Shown piece after piece: positions 38,976 through 46,768 of a DNA stretch of 64,000 nt; the stretch's first letter is position 1; each line of letters starts with the position of its first letter. The stretch covers positions 45,338 to 109,337 of the forward strand of contig JAMOAB010000169.1 of assembly GCA_023621995.1 (NCBI GenBank). The letters are read 5' to 3'. This DNA comes from Bacillota bacterium (lineage in GTDB: Bacteria > Bacillota > Clostridia > Caldicoprobacterales > Xylanivirgaceae). The notes below the pieces were generated by a model. The model made no database searches. It was not told where the DNA came from and saw only the letters and a program-made list of their open reading frames with translations. The translations under genes were made by a program, and so were the position numbers.

Positions 38976-39212
38976 CTTAGGGTACGATAACCATTACATC
39001 CATACAACTTAACCGACATGGAGACCTGCACCGGCGTAGTAAACCATATTGTACTAGCTGCGCCACTCCTTATACTATAGCCTTGTGCAATGCTAAAAAC
39101 CGAAGACTTGAGGGGCCAAATATCCTTGGACACCAAGCTCTTCTTACCTGCATGTACAGCCATAGGTCGGACCTACAGTGTTCTGTGCCCTACTCTAATC
39201 ATAGGTCCTAAC
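38976..39212 (-). ncRNA. Structured RNA candidate (possible raiA-motif RNA or long 5-prime leader)
   Basis: Read on the minus strand, GGACCTA near 39208 can pair with TAGGTCC near 39170, TAGGG (39192-39188) with CCCTA (38982-38978) as a closing stem, CTTGG with CCAAG over a TGT loop, and GGCG..TAGTA with TACTA-CGCC around a 10-base loop. A TTGCTT/17/TATAAT promoter sits upstream. raiA-motif RNAs of clostridia often lie just before hpf/raiA near flagellar genes; here hpf is downstream on the same strand beyond the amino-acid ABC operon. That identity is inference from location; the folding is what I see. Confidence 0.5.
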
Positions 39213-39308
39213 ACTAGATTTTTATCATCCAACAACTCTAAGTCGATCGTTGGAAATATAGATACAATCTATTACCAGAGATTCCTAAGTCTAGAACATC
39301 CATATATC

Positions 39309-39337
39309 ATTATATGGCTTTTTATAATAAAAAGCAA
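39309..39337 (-). promoter_or_regulatory. Promoter reading into the structured RNA and zinc-ribbon gene
   Basis: TTGCTT (39332-39337) and TATAAT (39309-39314), read on minus, with a 17-base spacer. The -35 lies inside the stem of the preceding terminator. Confidence 0.6.
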
Positions 39338-39358
39338 TACAAATTTTTGCTTTTTATT
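39322..39358 (-). terminator. Terminator of the flaG-fliD-fliS-fliT-like operon
   Basis: AATAAAAAGCAA (39326-39337) pairs with TTGCTTTTTATT (39347-39358). It lies immediately past the last flagellar gene, and the minus-strand 3-prime side ends in GCTTTTTATT. Confidence 0.75.
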
Positions 39359-39359
39359 C

Positions 39360-39839
39360 TCATTGTTTTTCATCTATGAAGATTCCACCATCTATTGAAT
39401 GCACTGGATTATAAAGTTCCTGTCTCTTAGTACCCTGATTTATTCTCTTTATATTTCCAGCATATTCTTTTTGTATATCCTTTAGTTTGTCCACATTTTC
39501 TTTATCTTCTTCATAGATCTTAGTCAAAATGTCTTTAATACATTGTAAATCATCCTCTAACTCTTCAAACAGCGCAGTACATTCCCTATCTAGGCATCCA
39601 TTCTCATATTCTGTTTGAATTCTCTTATATAGAGGAATAAATTCTTCATCTAATTTATCTATAGCGTGGATACACATCTCCTTTTTATCAATAACTATAA
39701 GGAGATCTTCCATGCCTTCACTAGCTATGAGTGCTCTCTGCTCCTGTGTAAGCTTTTGAAGTTCATACCATTTCTTTTTTTTAGCCTCTGCTATACAAAG
39801 AAGTTTTTCTAACACTTCTCTTTCATATTGCTTACCCAT
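39360..39839 (-). CDS. FliT/FlgN-like flagellar export chaperone candidate
   Basis: A 159-residue, almost wholly helical, charged protein with probable coiled coils (LEKLLCIAEAKKKKWYELQKL; LFEELEDDLQCIKDILTKIYEE). It has no enzyme motif. Size, composition and place directly after fliS match the FliT/FlgN chaperones that hold the cap or hook proteins before export. The ATG at 39839 overlaps the fliS stop and has AAAGG at good spacing; an ATG three codons earlier is too close to that site. Primary sequence similarity is weak, so the role rests mainly on context. Confidence 0.65.
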   Translation of the reverse strand: MGKQYEREVLEKLLCIAEAKKKKWYELQKLTQEQRALIASEGMEDLLIVIDKKEMCIHAIDKLDEEFIPLYKRIQTEYENGCLDRECTALFEELEDDLQCIKDILTKIYEEDKENVDKLKDIQKEYAGNIKRINQGTKRQELYNPVHSIDGGIFIDEKQ

Positions 39840-40227
39840 TGTTTCCATACCTTTGCTGTCTATTTCGCTTTATAGCCTCTGCCCAGGTATCCCTAAGCTC
39901 TGTCATTAGACCCTCCACTTCTTCAAGTATCTCTACGTCTTTGGAGATATTTGCTTCAACTAATCTCCTGCCCATATAGTCATACAGTGTCTGGAAGTTC
40001 TCAGATATTTCATATTGCATATCTAGAGTGACTGTAAGCTCATCTATAATATCCTGTGACCTTACTATACTATTATGGGCCTTTTCTATATTGCCTTCCC
40101 CTATATATTTAATACCCATCTTTATAAATTTTATACACCCATTATATAGCATAAGGGTTAATTCACTAGGACTAGCTGTCATTACGCTTTGCTGTTCATA
40201 CTGCTGATATGGATTAAATGTAGCCAT
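39832..40227 (-). CDS. fliS: FliS flagellin export chaperone
   Basis: A 131-residue four-helix chaperone that binds the C-terminus of flagellin and prevents early polymerisation. Typical features are NPYQQYEQQSVMTASPSELTLMLY at the start, IVRSQDIIDELTVTLD and YDYMGRRLVEANISKD. The start at 40227 was chosen since AGGAGG is 7 bases upstream; an ATG two codons earlier is too close. It lies 24 bases after fliD. Confidence 0.96.
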   Translation of the reverse strand: MATFNPYQQYEQQSVMTASPSELTLMLYNGCIKFIKMGIKYIGEGNIEKAHNSIVRSQDIIDELTVTLDMQYEISENFQTLYDYMGRRLVEANISKDVEILEEVEGLMTELRDTWAEAIKRNRQQRYGNNG

Positions 40228-40251
40228 TTTCATTCCTCCTCTAGATCACCC

Positions 40252-41898
40252 CTAATAGCTACCCATATTTAGTTGCTGGGCGAGCCATAGGCTCTGTGTA
40301 TTCATCTGCTGTATAGCCTTCTCCATGGCAGTGAATTGCCGCCAATAGTATTCTTCTTTGCTAAAGAGCTGCTCATTCATCCTGTCTATCCTCTTGTCAA
40401 ACTCTTTAAGCTGGTCATTCATAGTATTCTGAAATTCGGTAACGTCGCCAACTATTCCTGCCTTCTCCAATAAGAGTCCTTTTTTGTTGTTTTTATTTCT
40501 AGTTGTCCGTATATTATCTTCTAGTATATCAGATATTCTTCGTATAATACCGACATTATTATATCGAACCCTCCGTTCTTCGGCGCTGAGATTAGGATTA
40601 TATGACTTTCCATCAGATTTTATAAATAGCTCCATGACCTTATCAGGATCTTCAGCAAGGGCTTCTTTTAGTTTTTGCTCGTCTATATACAGTTTACCAT
40701 GTTCATACCATTTTCCTGTGGTAATTCCTATATCTGAAAGTCTTATGTCCACCCCTTCTACATTTGTGTTTAGTGCATTTCTCATCTCATATACTAATTT
40801 TTGAAGTATAGGATCATTCCTCAAAAGCCCACTCATGGCCTTCTCTTCCCATAATTCTATATCCTTTTCGCTCATAGCTGATCGTTGATCGTCTGTGAGT
40901 GGAGGAAAGTCTCTATAGCTCTTTTCCATAAGCTTTGTATTTATTTCATCTATGAGCTCATTGTACTTATCTACAAAGTTTTTGATCTTGTCAAATGAGG
41001 CTTCCACATCCTCTGTTATCCTTATGGTTACAGTATTGTTATCCATATCATCGGCGGTTATGTCGTAGAGGTTAAAGGTTATACCATCTCTAGTAAAGGT
41101 ATTACTGGAAGAGGTTATATTATGATATACAAGTCCATCTTCATCTTTTTCATTATTTATATTTATCCTTATCTCTGCATCTTTGCCAGTTACAACCTCA
41201 GTACCCTCTATGCCAAGGAAACTTAAAAATGTGTTTTTATCATCTATAACATCAAGCTCGGCCTTACCACCCATGTCTTTAGATTGAAGGACAAATTTTC
41301 CCGTTATACTACTATAGGTGAGTTTTACATTGGCTTCCTTATTGCCATTTATCTCATTCATAAGCTGACGGACTGTCATATCTTTATCTATTATTATTGT
41401 TTCACCATTTATTACAATTTCCGCCTTGCCTTCATCATCAAAGCTAAATGAGCCATCATCACCTAAACCTTTTAATTCCAAAAGCTTAGTATTTAAATTC
41501 AAATTGTCAAATGTTTTAGTCCCTGAAATCTTAGCACTCTCTGCAAGGTTAATTACCTGAATGTTATACACACCTGGTACTGCATCAGCATTAGCACTAA
41601 CCGATAGAGCAGTCTCATTACCTGAAATAGTTGATCTATAATTTTTATAGGTATTGGGAGATAACATGTAGTTAGTTGGCTTTGCGATATTAAAGAACTC
41701 ATCTTTAAACGCCCTAAGTTTGTTTGTAATATCCCTATATGCATCCCTACGCCACTCTACTATCTGCCTATCTTGCTTTAGTCGGTCTACCTTCATGTTC
41801 TCAACCTTCATAAGATCGTTTACCATGGTTTCAGTATCTATACCCGACGCAAGGCCGCCAAACCTCATTGTGTTTATAGGATATAAATAATTAGGCAT
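40252..41898 (-). CDS. fliD: FliD flagellar filament cap protein
   Basis: A 548-residue filament cap, which sits at the growing tip and folds exported flagellin. The conserved N-terminus contains RFGGLASGIDTETMVNDLM, and KVDRLKQDRQIVEWRRDAYRD follows. The C-terminal FliD_C region ends in MEKAIQQMNTQSLWLAQQL, a helix that re-enters the filament core. Length is within the usual range. It lies between flaG and fliS. Confidence 0.96.
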   Translation of the reverse strand: MPNYLYPINTMRFGGLASGIDTETMVNDLMKVENMKVDRLKQDRQIVEWRRDAYRDITNKLRAFKDEFFNIAKPTNYMLSPNTYKNYRSTISGNETALSVSANADAVPGVYNIQVINLAESAKISGTKTFDNLNLNTKLLELKGLGDDGSFSFDDEGKAEIVINGETIIIDKDMTVRQLMNEINGNKEANVKLTYSSITGKFVLQSKDMGGKAELDVIDDKNTFLSFLGIEGTEVVTGKDAEIRININNEKDEDGLVYHNITSSSNTFTRDGITFNLYDITADDMDNNTVTIRITEDVEASFDKIKNFVDKYNELIDEINTKLMEKSYRDFPPLTDDQRSAMSEKDIELWEEKAMSGLLRNDPILQKLVYEMRNALNTNVEGVDIRLSDIGITTGKWYEHGKLYIDEQKLKEALAEDPDKVMELFIKSDGKSYNPNLSAEERRVRYNNVGIIRRISDILEDNIRTTRNKNNKKGLLLEKAGIVGDVTEFQNTMNDQLKEFDKRIDRMNEQLFSKEEYYWRQFTAMEKAIQQMNTQSLWLAQQLNMGSY

Positions 41899-41911
41899 CG
41901 TATCATCCTTC

Positions 41912-42298
41912 CTATATTCTCTTATCTACAATTATTCCTGCCATCTCCCATAATGCTGCCACCATATCAAGTATCTTCTCCGGTGGAATCTCCCTTATGA
42001 CCTCATCAGTACTCTCGTCTATAACCTTTACCATTACAGCATTGGTCTTCTCATGTATAGATATTTCAAAACGTCTATTATAACCCTCTAACATCTTATT
42101 AGTGTTATCTACTGCTTCAATAAGAATATCCATTTCCGTCTGTCTATTGTCTAATCGCCTTTTGCTACCCACCTTATCCGAATTGTCACGGGGAGAGAGA
42201 TATGGTTTATTATTTTTAACTATCTTATCTGCTTCACTTATATTTGTGGATTGGATTACTTTTGTCTTAGAAACAGAAGAAACCCCATTGATACGCAT
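41912..42298 (-). CDS. flaG: FlaG family flagellar protein
   Basis: A 128-residue FlaG. The variable N-terminus is followed by the conserved domain with LRFEI/FEISIHEKTNAVMVKVIDESTDEVIREIPPEKILDM pattern (here RRFEISIHEKT, VIREIPPEKILD). FlaG affects filament length in several species, but its mechanism is unclear. It is the first gene of the operon, driven by the sigma-D-like promoter at 42334-42360. Confidence 0.94.
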   Translation of the reverse strand: MRINGVSSVSKTKVIQSTNISEADKIVKNNKPYLSPRDNSDKVGSKRRLDNRQTEMDILIEAVDNTNKMLEGYNRRFEISIHEKTNAVMVKVIDESTDEVIREIPPEKILDMVAALWEMAGIIVDKRI

Positions 42299-42333
42299 CT
42301 ATACATCCCCCTTTTAATTTGTTCTACTATTAT

Positions 42334-42360
42334 ATATCGGATAGGGGATGAAATGCTTTA
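42334..42360 (-). promoter_or_regulatory. Sigma-D (sigma-28)-type flagellar promoter
   Basis: TAAA (42357-42360) and TCCGATAT (42334-42341), read on minus, with a 15-base spacer. This matches the TAAA-N15-GCCGATAT late-flagellar consensus at all but one base. It is 36 bases upstream of flaG. Confidence 0.85.
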
Positions 42361-42389
42361 GTGGGGTTTGAAAAAATAGTCAATAAAAC

Positions 42390-42830
42390 CTATGTCTTTT
42401 TACTAAACTTATGGCCACATGAACGGCAAGTAATGAGAAGTTTACCCTTATGCCTTGGTACTCTAAGTTTTTGACGACAACTTGGACATTTTACAATTTT
42501 GAATCTCTTCCTATCCTCAAGTTTCCACCTCTGCCTCATATACCATGTCTTTATGCCTTTACCTAAACTATTAAATTTTTCGACTATTACATCTAACCAA
42601 TAATTTGCATGCCTCGACCAATTTTCAAACGCTATCTCTTCTCGTCTGCGCCTACTTGGATTTCTAGATAATACCCTTATAATAGCCCATCCTAAGAGGG
42701 CCAATCCTATCACAAGCATAACAGTTAAACGGGAAAATATAAACGGCAAGCTTACAACTGCCAAAAATTTTGAAAGATTATCCCAACCATAGTGGGTACT
42801 TGAATCATATGTATTCATGTTATCTGCCAC
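42390..42830 (-). CDS. Hypothetical membrane protein with zinc ribbon
   Basis: A 146-residue protein. One or two hydrophobic segments lie at about residues 20-55 (FLAVVSLPFIFSRLTVMLVIGLALL region), a basic linker follows (RNPSRRRREE), and a C-terminal zinc ribbon has CPSCRQKLRVPRHKGKLLITC-like spacing (CPSC ... CRSC). Such rubredoxin-like tips occur in many unstudied Firmicutes proteins. It begins 6 bases after the next zinc-ribbon gene, with which it is probably co-transcribed. Confidence 0.75.
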   Translation of the reverse strand: MADNMNTYDSSTHYGWDNLSKFLAVVSLPFIFSRLTVMLVIGLALLGWAIIRVLSRNPSRRRREEIAFENWSRHANYWLDVIVEKFNSLGKGIKTWYMRQRWKLEDRKRFKIVKCPSCRQKLRVPRHKGKLLITCRSCGHKFSKKT

Positions 42831-42836
42831 CTTGTT

Positions 42837-43208
42837 CTACTCATCTTGTTTTGTACCACAATCGGGACAAAATTGACTGTCCTTTGCCAACTCGTTTCCA
42901 CACCCAGGACATTTTTTTAAATTCTTAAGTTCTAGTACCTTTTTTTCCAGTTCGCTGATCTCATTGTGGATCTCATCAATATCCCTGCACATTCCAATTA
43001 ACTCTTCTTCAATTAGAGTAGAGGCCCTGTACTTCTCATATACATTTTTACCTATCTCGAGGTATAGTTTGTCTATATCTGCCCTGTTGTCAGCTATATC
43101 TTTTCTAAGCTTTGTTATCTCCATAGTGTCTCCTGCCATCTTTGTGGCTGCCTTTGCCCCTTGTCCAATGCCCTTTGTAATCTTTGAAAAACCTTCAAAT
43201 CGCACCAT
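42837..43208 (-). CDS. Coiled-coil zinc-ribbon protein
   Basis: A 123-residue protein: a short N-terminal region (GFSKITKGIGQGAKAATKMAG), a coiled coil through about residue 90 (LRKDIADNRADIDKLYLEIGKNVYEKY), then the zinc ribbon CPGCGNELAKDSQFCPDCG at the end. This layout is found in small clostridial proteins of unknown role, often beside membrane partners. The start at 43208 has AAAGGTGGG at proper spacing. It precedes the membrane zinc-ribbon gene. Confidence 0.78.
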   Translation of the reverse strand: MVRFEGFSKITKGIGQGAKAATKMAGDTMEITKLRKDIADNRADIDKLYLEIGKNVYEKYRASTLIEEELIGMCRDIDEIHNEISELEKKVLELKNLKKCPGCGNELAKDSQFCPDCGTKQDE

Positions 43209-43251
43209 ATGCATCCCACCTTTCCCTCTTATTATAGCATTGTTTCCCTTG

Positions 43252-44175
43252 TCAATCCATACGATTATTCCTATCTTTTATAATACCCATATATATTTTT
43301 ATAAGTTCATCTAATTCTCTGCTCATCTTTAGAAGAAGCTCTGAGTCTAGACAATCTACTGAATAGAGTTCTATGGCTTTGTTTAGCCGTTCCCTCGCAT
43401 ATTCAACATTTCTCTTAATATCATTTATATCAGCATTATCTAACATAGTTAAAAGTTGTTTTTTTGCCTTTTTCTCTCTAAACATCTCATAGTCAGCTCG
43501 ATTCGCCGTGTCTTCCAGGTTCCCCCAACCTTTTCCCATAGCATAACCCGCGCTAATGCTCATCTGCATGCTTTCGTCTATATTAATTTTTGCAACTTTA
43601 GCCCTGATTCTATTTATCACTTTTTCGGGGCCAAATTTTTCATATGGAGCAGGTAAGATTATAATAAATTCATCCCCTCCATATCTTATGGCAATATCAG
43701 TCTTCCTAATAGAACTCTTTATCGCCTGGGCAATCTTTTGAAGAACACAATCACCACGCCCATGACCTACTTCGTCATTTACATTCTTTAGATTGTCCAC
43801 ATCTATCAATATAATGGTATACCAATCACAATTCAGAGGTTGTATATCACCACTTTTCATGTGTTCCCAAAAATTTCGATTATATAGATCCGTCATACAA
43901 TCATTATATGCCAGATATCTATAATAGTCTATTCTATCTTCCCTATATACTATATTAGCTATACCATATAGCTCATCGTCTAGATAAATAGTATCGACGA
44001 ATATGCTATAATTATTCCATTCAATGGTTTGCGAAGTATGCATCTCTAAATTCCCTATAATATTCGTCCTTTTAAGTATATCTATATATATGTCTTCAGG
44101 GGTTGCATTTGTATATACTATTTCACCCCGTACATTCCATATAACAATAACACCACTACCCAATCTCCCCTCCAT
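43252..44175 (-). CDS. Diguanylate cyclase with N-terminal PAS-like domain
   Basis: A 307-residue protein. Residues about 1-80 resemble a small PAS domain (VIVIWNVRGEIVYTN). The GGDEF domain (about 85-240) has LAYNDCMTDLYNRN, the active site RYGGDEF with GGDEF at 166-170, and a complete inhibitory I-site RKTD at 157-160. It should condense two GTP to c-di-GMP and be feedback-limited. A C-terminal helical tail follows. It is divergent from capA and lies near flagellar and pilus genes, both common c-di-GMP targets. Confidence 0.92.
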   Translation of the reverse strand: MEGRLGSGVIVIWNVRGEIVYTNATPEDIYIDILKRTNIIGNLEMHTSQTIEWNNYSIFVDTIYLDDELYGIANIVYREDRIDYYRYLAYNDCMTDLYNRNFWEHMKSGDIQPLNCDWYTIILIDVDNLKNVNDEVGHGRGDCVLQKIAQAIKSSIRKTDIAIRYGGDEFIIILPAPYEKFGPEKVINRIRAKVAKINIDESMQMSISAGYAMGKGWGNLEDTANRADYEMFREKKAKKQLLTMLDNADINDIKRNVEYARERLNKAIELYSVDCLDSELLLKMSRELDELIKIYMGIIKDRNNRMD

Positions 44176-44311
44176 AGAGAATCCCCCTCAAATCCTAAAA
44201 TTAGAACACCGCTCCCCTTATATTTTATAACTCATTGGTACTAGTACTTTTTTACTATATGTTATATATACCATATTTTCAATATGATAATCATAATTCT
44301 TGAATAAGTCT

Positions 44312-44340
44312 TTGACAAATTTAGTATATTATAATAATAT
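44312..44340 (+). promoter_or_regulatory. Promoter of capA
   Basis: TTGACA (44312-44317) and TAATAT (44335-44340) with a 17-base spacer. It is 100 bases upstream of the capA start. Confidence 0.65.
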
Positions 44341-44439
44341 CTAATCATCATTCCTAAAAATGCGATATCTACGACCTTAGTCTATCACTACACAAATACA
44401 AAGATATTTTTGCAATGAAAGATTTCAGGAGGAACTACT

Positions 44440-45708
44440 ATGCCAAATAATTTACATAAGAGTCATGTGTTTTTGCTCTATGTCCTATCTATCATTGCCA
44501 TCATATGTGCAATATTAATAGTAAGGCTTGCCTATGAAATATTTGTCAAGGAGTCTATAGAACACCCTAATACAAATAGACAACCTATTATAGAACTTGA
44601 AGTACAACCTGCAAAAGACATGGAATCTACTGAATATATAAAACCTACTGAAAATATAAAGTTCACTGAAGATATGGAAACCATTGAGGAGACAAATACC
44701 CAAGAAGTAGAAAAGCAAAATCTAAATTCCAATAGTGACAGTAACATAGAACTTCTATTCTCCTTTGCAGGCGATTGCACTATAGGCGGAAACTATCCAT
44801 CTAATGGACAGTTAGCAAGCACATCGGAACAAAATTCTATATATGATATCTTCACTAGGGAATGGATACGTCAAGGCAAAGATAATGGTTACTTTTTTAG
44901 ATTAGTAAAACCCATATTCGAAGCCAGTGACCTTGCAATGGTGAATTTGGAAGGGACTCTTACAACGTCTACCCAGCGTGCTAATAAGAAGTTTGCCTTC
45001 AAAGGACATCCGGAGTTGGCTGCCATACTAAAAGAAGGAAGTATAGATATTGTAACACTTGCGAATAATCATTCTATGGATTATGGCCTTCAAGGCTACC
45101 AAGATACCAAGAAAGCACTGGATAAATACGATATACTCTATTGCGATGAAAATACAATTGCCTATGGAATATATAAAGACGTCAAAGTAGCCTTTTTAGG
45201 TTTTCCAGGTTGGTATCTAGAAGTAAAACCTAAGCTTAAAAAAGCTATTCACGAGGCAAAAGACAATGCCCATATTGTAATAGTATCATTCCATTGGGGA
45301 GATGAGCGAAGCCTAACACCAAACGAAGTTCAAATGGAACTTGGACGTTTTGCAATAGATGAAGGTGCCACCCTAGTTGTAGGGCACCACCCTCATGTAA
45401 TACAAGGCATAGAAATCTATAAGGATAGATATATAGTATACTCTCTTGCGAACTTTTCATTTGGAGGGAACAGTAATCCTAAAGATAAGGATACTTTCAT
45501 ATTTCAGCAGAAATTTGTTTTAGATAGCCATACTAAAGATATAAAATCCCTATCTGCAAATATAGTACCATGTAAAATCTCATCAACTGATGAGAGGAAT
45601 AATTTCCAACCTATGCCAGTAGAAGGGAACGAAGCTAGACGAATATTAAATAGAATATATGAAGCAAGTAGTATGTTTGAGAGGGGATTTTCAGACGAAG
45701 GAAGCTAA
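44440..45708 (+). CDS. CapA family membrane-anchored phosphoesterase
   Basis: A 422-residue protein with one N-terminal TM helix (about 10-32), an acidic Thr/Glu linker (about 50-100) and a CapA domain of the calcineurin-like fold. Metal-site motifs are FAGDCTIGG, VNLEGTL, LANNHSMDYG, SFHWGDE and VGHHPHVIQG. CapA proteins take part in poly-gamma-glutamate capsule synthesis; many isolated homologues have unknown substrates. There are no capB/capC neighbours, so the capsule role is not supported. It ends 3 bases from the convergent prepilin peptidase gene. Confidence 0.9.
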   Translation: MPNNLHKSHVFLLYVLSIIAIICAILIVRLAYEIFVKESIEHPNTNRQPIIELEVQPAKDMESTEYIKPTENIKFTEDMETIEETNTQEVEKQNLNSNSDSNIELLFSFAGDCTIGGNYPSNGQLASTSEQNSIYDIFTREWIRQGKDNGYFFRLVKPIFEASDLAMVNLEGTLTTSTQRANKKFAFKGHPELAAILKEGSIDIVTLANNHSMDYGLQGYQDTKKALDKYDILYCDENTIAYGIYKDVKVAFLGFPGWYLEVKPKLKKAIHEAKDNAHIVIVSFHWGDERSLTPNEVQMELGRFAIDEGATLVVGHHPHVIQGIEIYKDRYIVYSLANFSFGGNSNPKDKDTFIFQQKFVLDSHTKDIKSLSANIVPCKISSTDERNNFQPMPVEGNEARRILNRIYEASSMFERGFSDEGS

Positions 45709-45711
45709 GTG

Positions 45712-46308
45712 CTAGAATAAATCCATATACCACTTTATTATATAATCTCCAAAGAGCAGACTTATAATTATACCCAAAGCTAAATAAGGGCCAAATGGCA
45801 TATAGTCATCTGCGCCTATCTCCTTTCTAGCCATCATCACTAGAAATGATGCTCCAGCTATATATATTGCAATGAGTATAGCCAGTAAAATAAGGCGCCA
45901 TCCAAGAAATAAACCTGCCATTGCCATTAGCTTTATATCACCACCACCCATACCTGGCTTTTGGAACAACAAGAGGGAAAGAAGGGATAGGGAGAGAATT
46001 GATAATCCCCCAGCTATAGCGCCAAATATCCCTTCTCCAATGTCTATACCTCGTCCAAGTACATTAAACGTAATTCCCCAAATACTGCCTATTATTATGT
46101 ACCTATTGGGAATTATGCATGTCTTCATATCTATTACCGATACTACTACAAGTATGCAAAATAGCATTCCATAATATAACAGCTCAGTACCCACCCCAAA
46201 TTTCATATATAATCCAAAGAGAGCACTGCTTAACCACAGTATCGTTAGGTTTCTTTCATGTCCTGAAAACTTTTTAACTATTTGTTTTTTATGTAGCTTT
46301 TCCCACAT
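45712..46308 (-). CDS. A24-family prepilin peptidase, short form
   Basis: A 198-residue membrane aspartyl protease with about six TM segments. The two catalytic aspartates are in VVVSVIDMKTCIIPN and GMGGGDIKLMAMAGLFLGW. It lacks the N-terminal cytoplasmic methylase domain with paired cysteines of standard PilD, so it probably only cleaves. It overlaps the pilin gene by 20 bases, which supports its substrate: the pilin leader. Confidence 0.9.
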   Translation of the reverse strand: MWEKLHKKQIVKKFSGHERNLTILWLSSALFGLYMKFGVGTELLYYGMLFCILVVVSVIDMKTCIIPNRYIIIGSIWGITFNVLGRGIDIGEGIFGAIAGGLSILSLSLLSLLLFQKPGMGGGDIKLMAMAGLFLGWRLILLAILIAIYIAGASFLVMMARKEIGADDYMPFGPYLALGIIISLLFGDYIIKWYMDLF

Positions 46309-46729
46309 CTCTTTTTGCTACTCCTGGTTCTATTTTTATAGTCCCATCTTTGCTTATAGTCACTATATAACCTGTATTGATATCTCCCTCAATGTTCCCT
46401 GCTCCTTTAGGAACATCAGGCCAATCTTTGATATAATCTCTAGGGTTATATTTCTGATTTTCGTCTCCCTCATTGGCTCCACTGAAGACTTCCCTATTCC
46501 AAATTATTTCTCCATCAGGTAGACCTTCTGTCGCTATTGCAGCTAGTGCCGCCCCCTCTAAAGTCCGTACATTTGCTTCATGGGCCCTACTTGCTGCCGA
46601 TTCATGGGATTTTGTATAGGCCGGTACTGCAATAGCCATTAAAATACCAGCAATTGCAATTACAACCATAAGCTCAACCAAGGTAAATCCCCGATTATCT
46701 CTCCATATAGCCTTCGAATATGTTTCCAT
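46289..46729 (-). CDS. Type IV pilin-like protein (prepilin)
   Basis: A 146-residue prepilin. The leader RDNRG is followed by FTLVELMVVIAIAGILMAIAVPAY, the cleavage G/F and the Glu at mature position 5 being present, then an alpha-helical spine and a small globular C-terminal domain. It can assemble into a pilus or pseudopilus after processing by the overlapping A24 peptidase. pilT lies 39 bases upstream. Confidence 0.92.
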   Translation of the reverse strand: METYSKAIWRDNRGFTLVELMVVIAIAGILMAIAVPAYTKSHESAASRAHEANVRTLEGAALAAIATEGLPDGEIIWNREVFSGANEGDENQKYNPRDYIKDWPDVPKGAGNIEGDINTGYIVTISKDGTIKIEPGVAKRDVGKAT

Positions 46730-46768
46730 AGTAACCAGACTCTCCCTTCAAACATATTTGATGTTTGG

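Larger units (their letters stand above)
38938..39359. other. Gene-free stretch (422 bases) with promoter and structured RNA
   Basis: This interval separates the fliT-like gene from the zinc-ribbon gene. It holds the flagellar operon terminator, a good minus-strand promoter and a long potential RNA fold. A 70-codon frame inside it has no family resemblance and no usable ribosome site, so I treat the stretch as noncoding. Confidence 0.65.

Noticed and set aside
38951..39163. 70-codon minus-strand frame between fliT-like and zinc-ribbon genes
   Set aside because: No ribosome site, no family resemblance, and it lies within strongly foldable RNA sequence downstream of a promoter.
44440..45708. 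Capsule synthesis locus
   Set aside because: CapA is present alone without capB, capC or other polyglutamate genes, so a capsule role is not supported.
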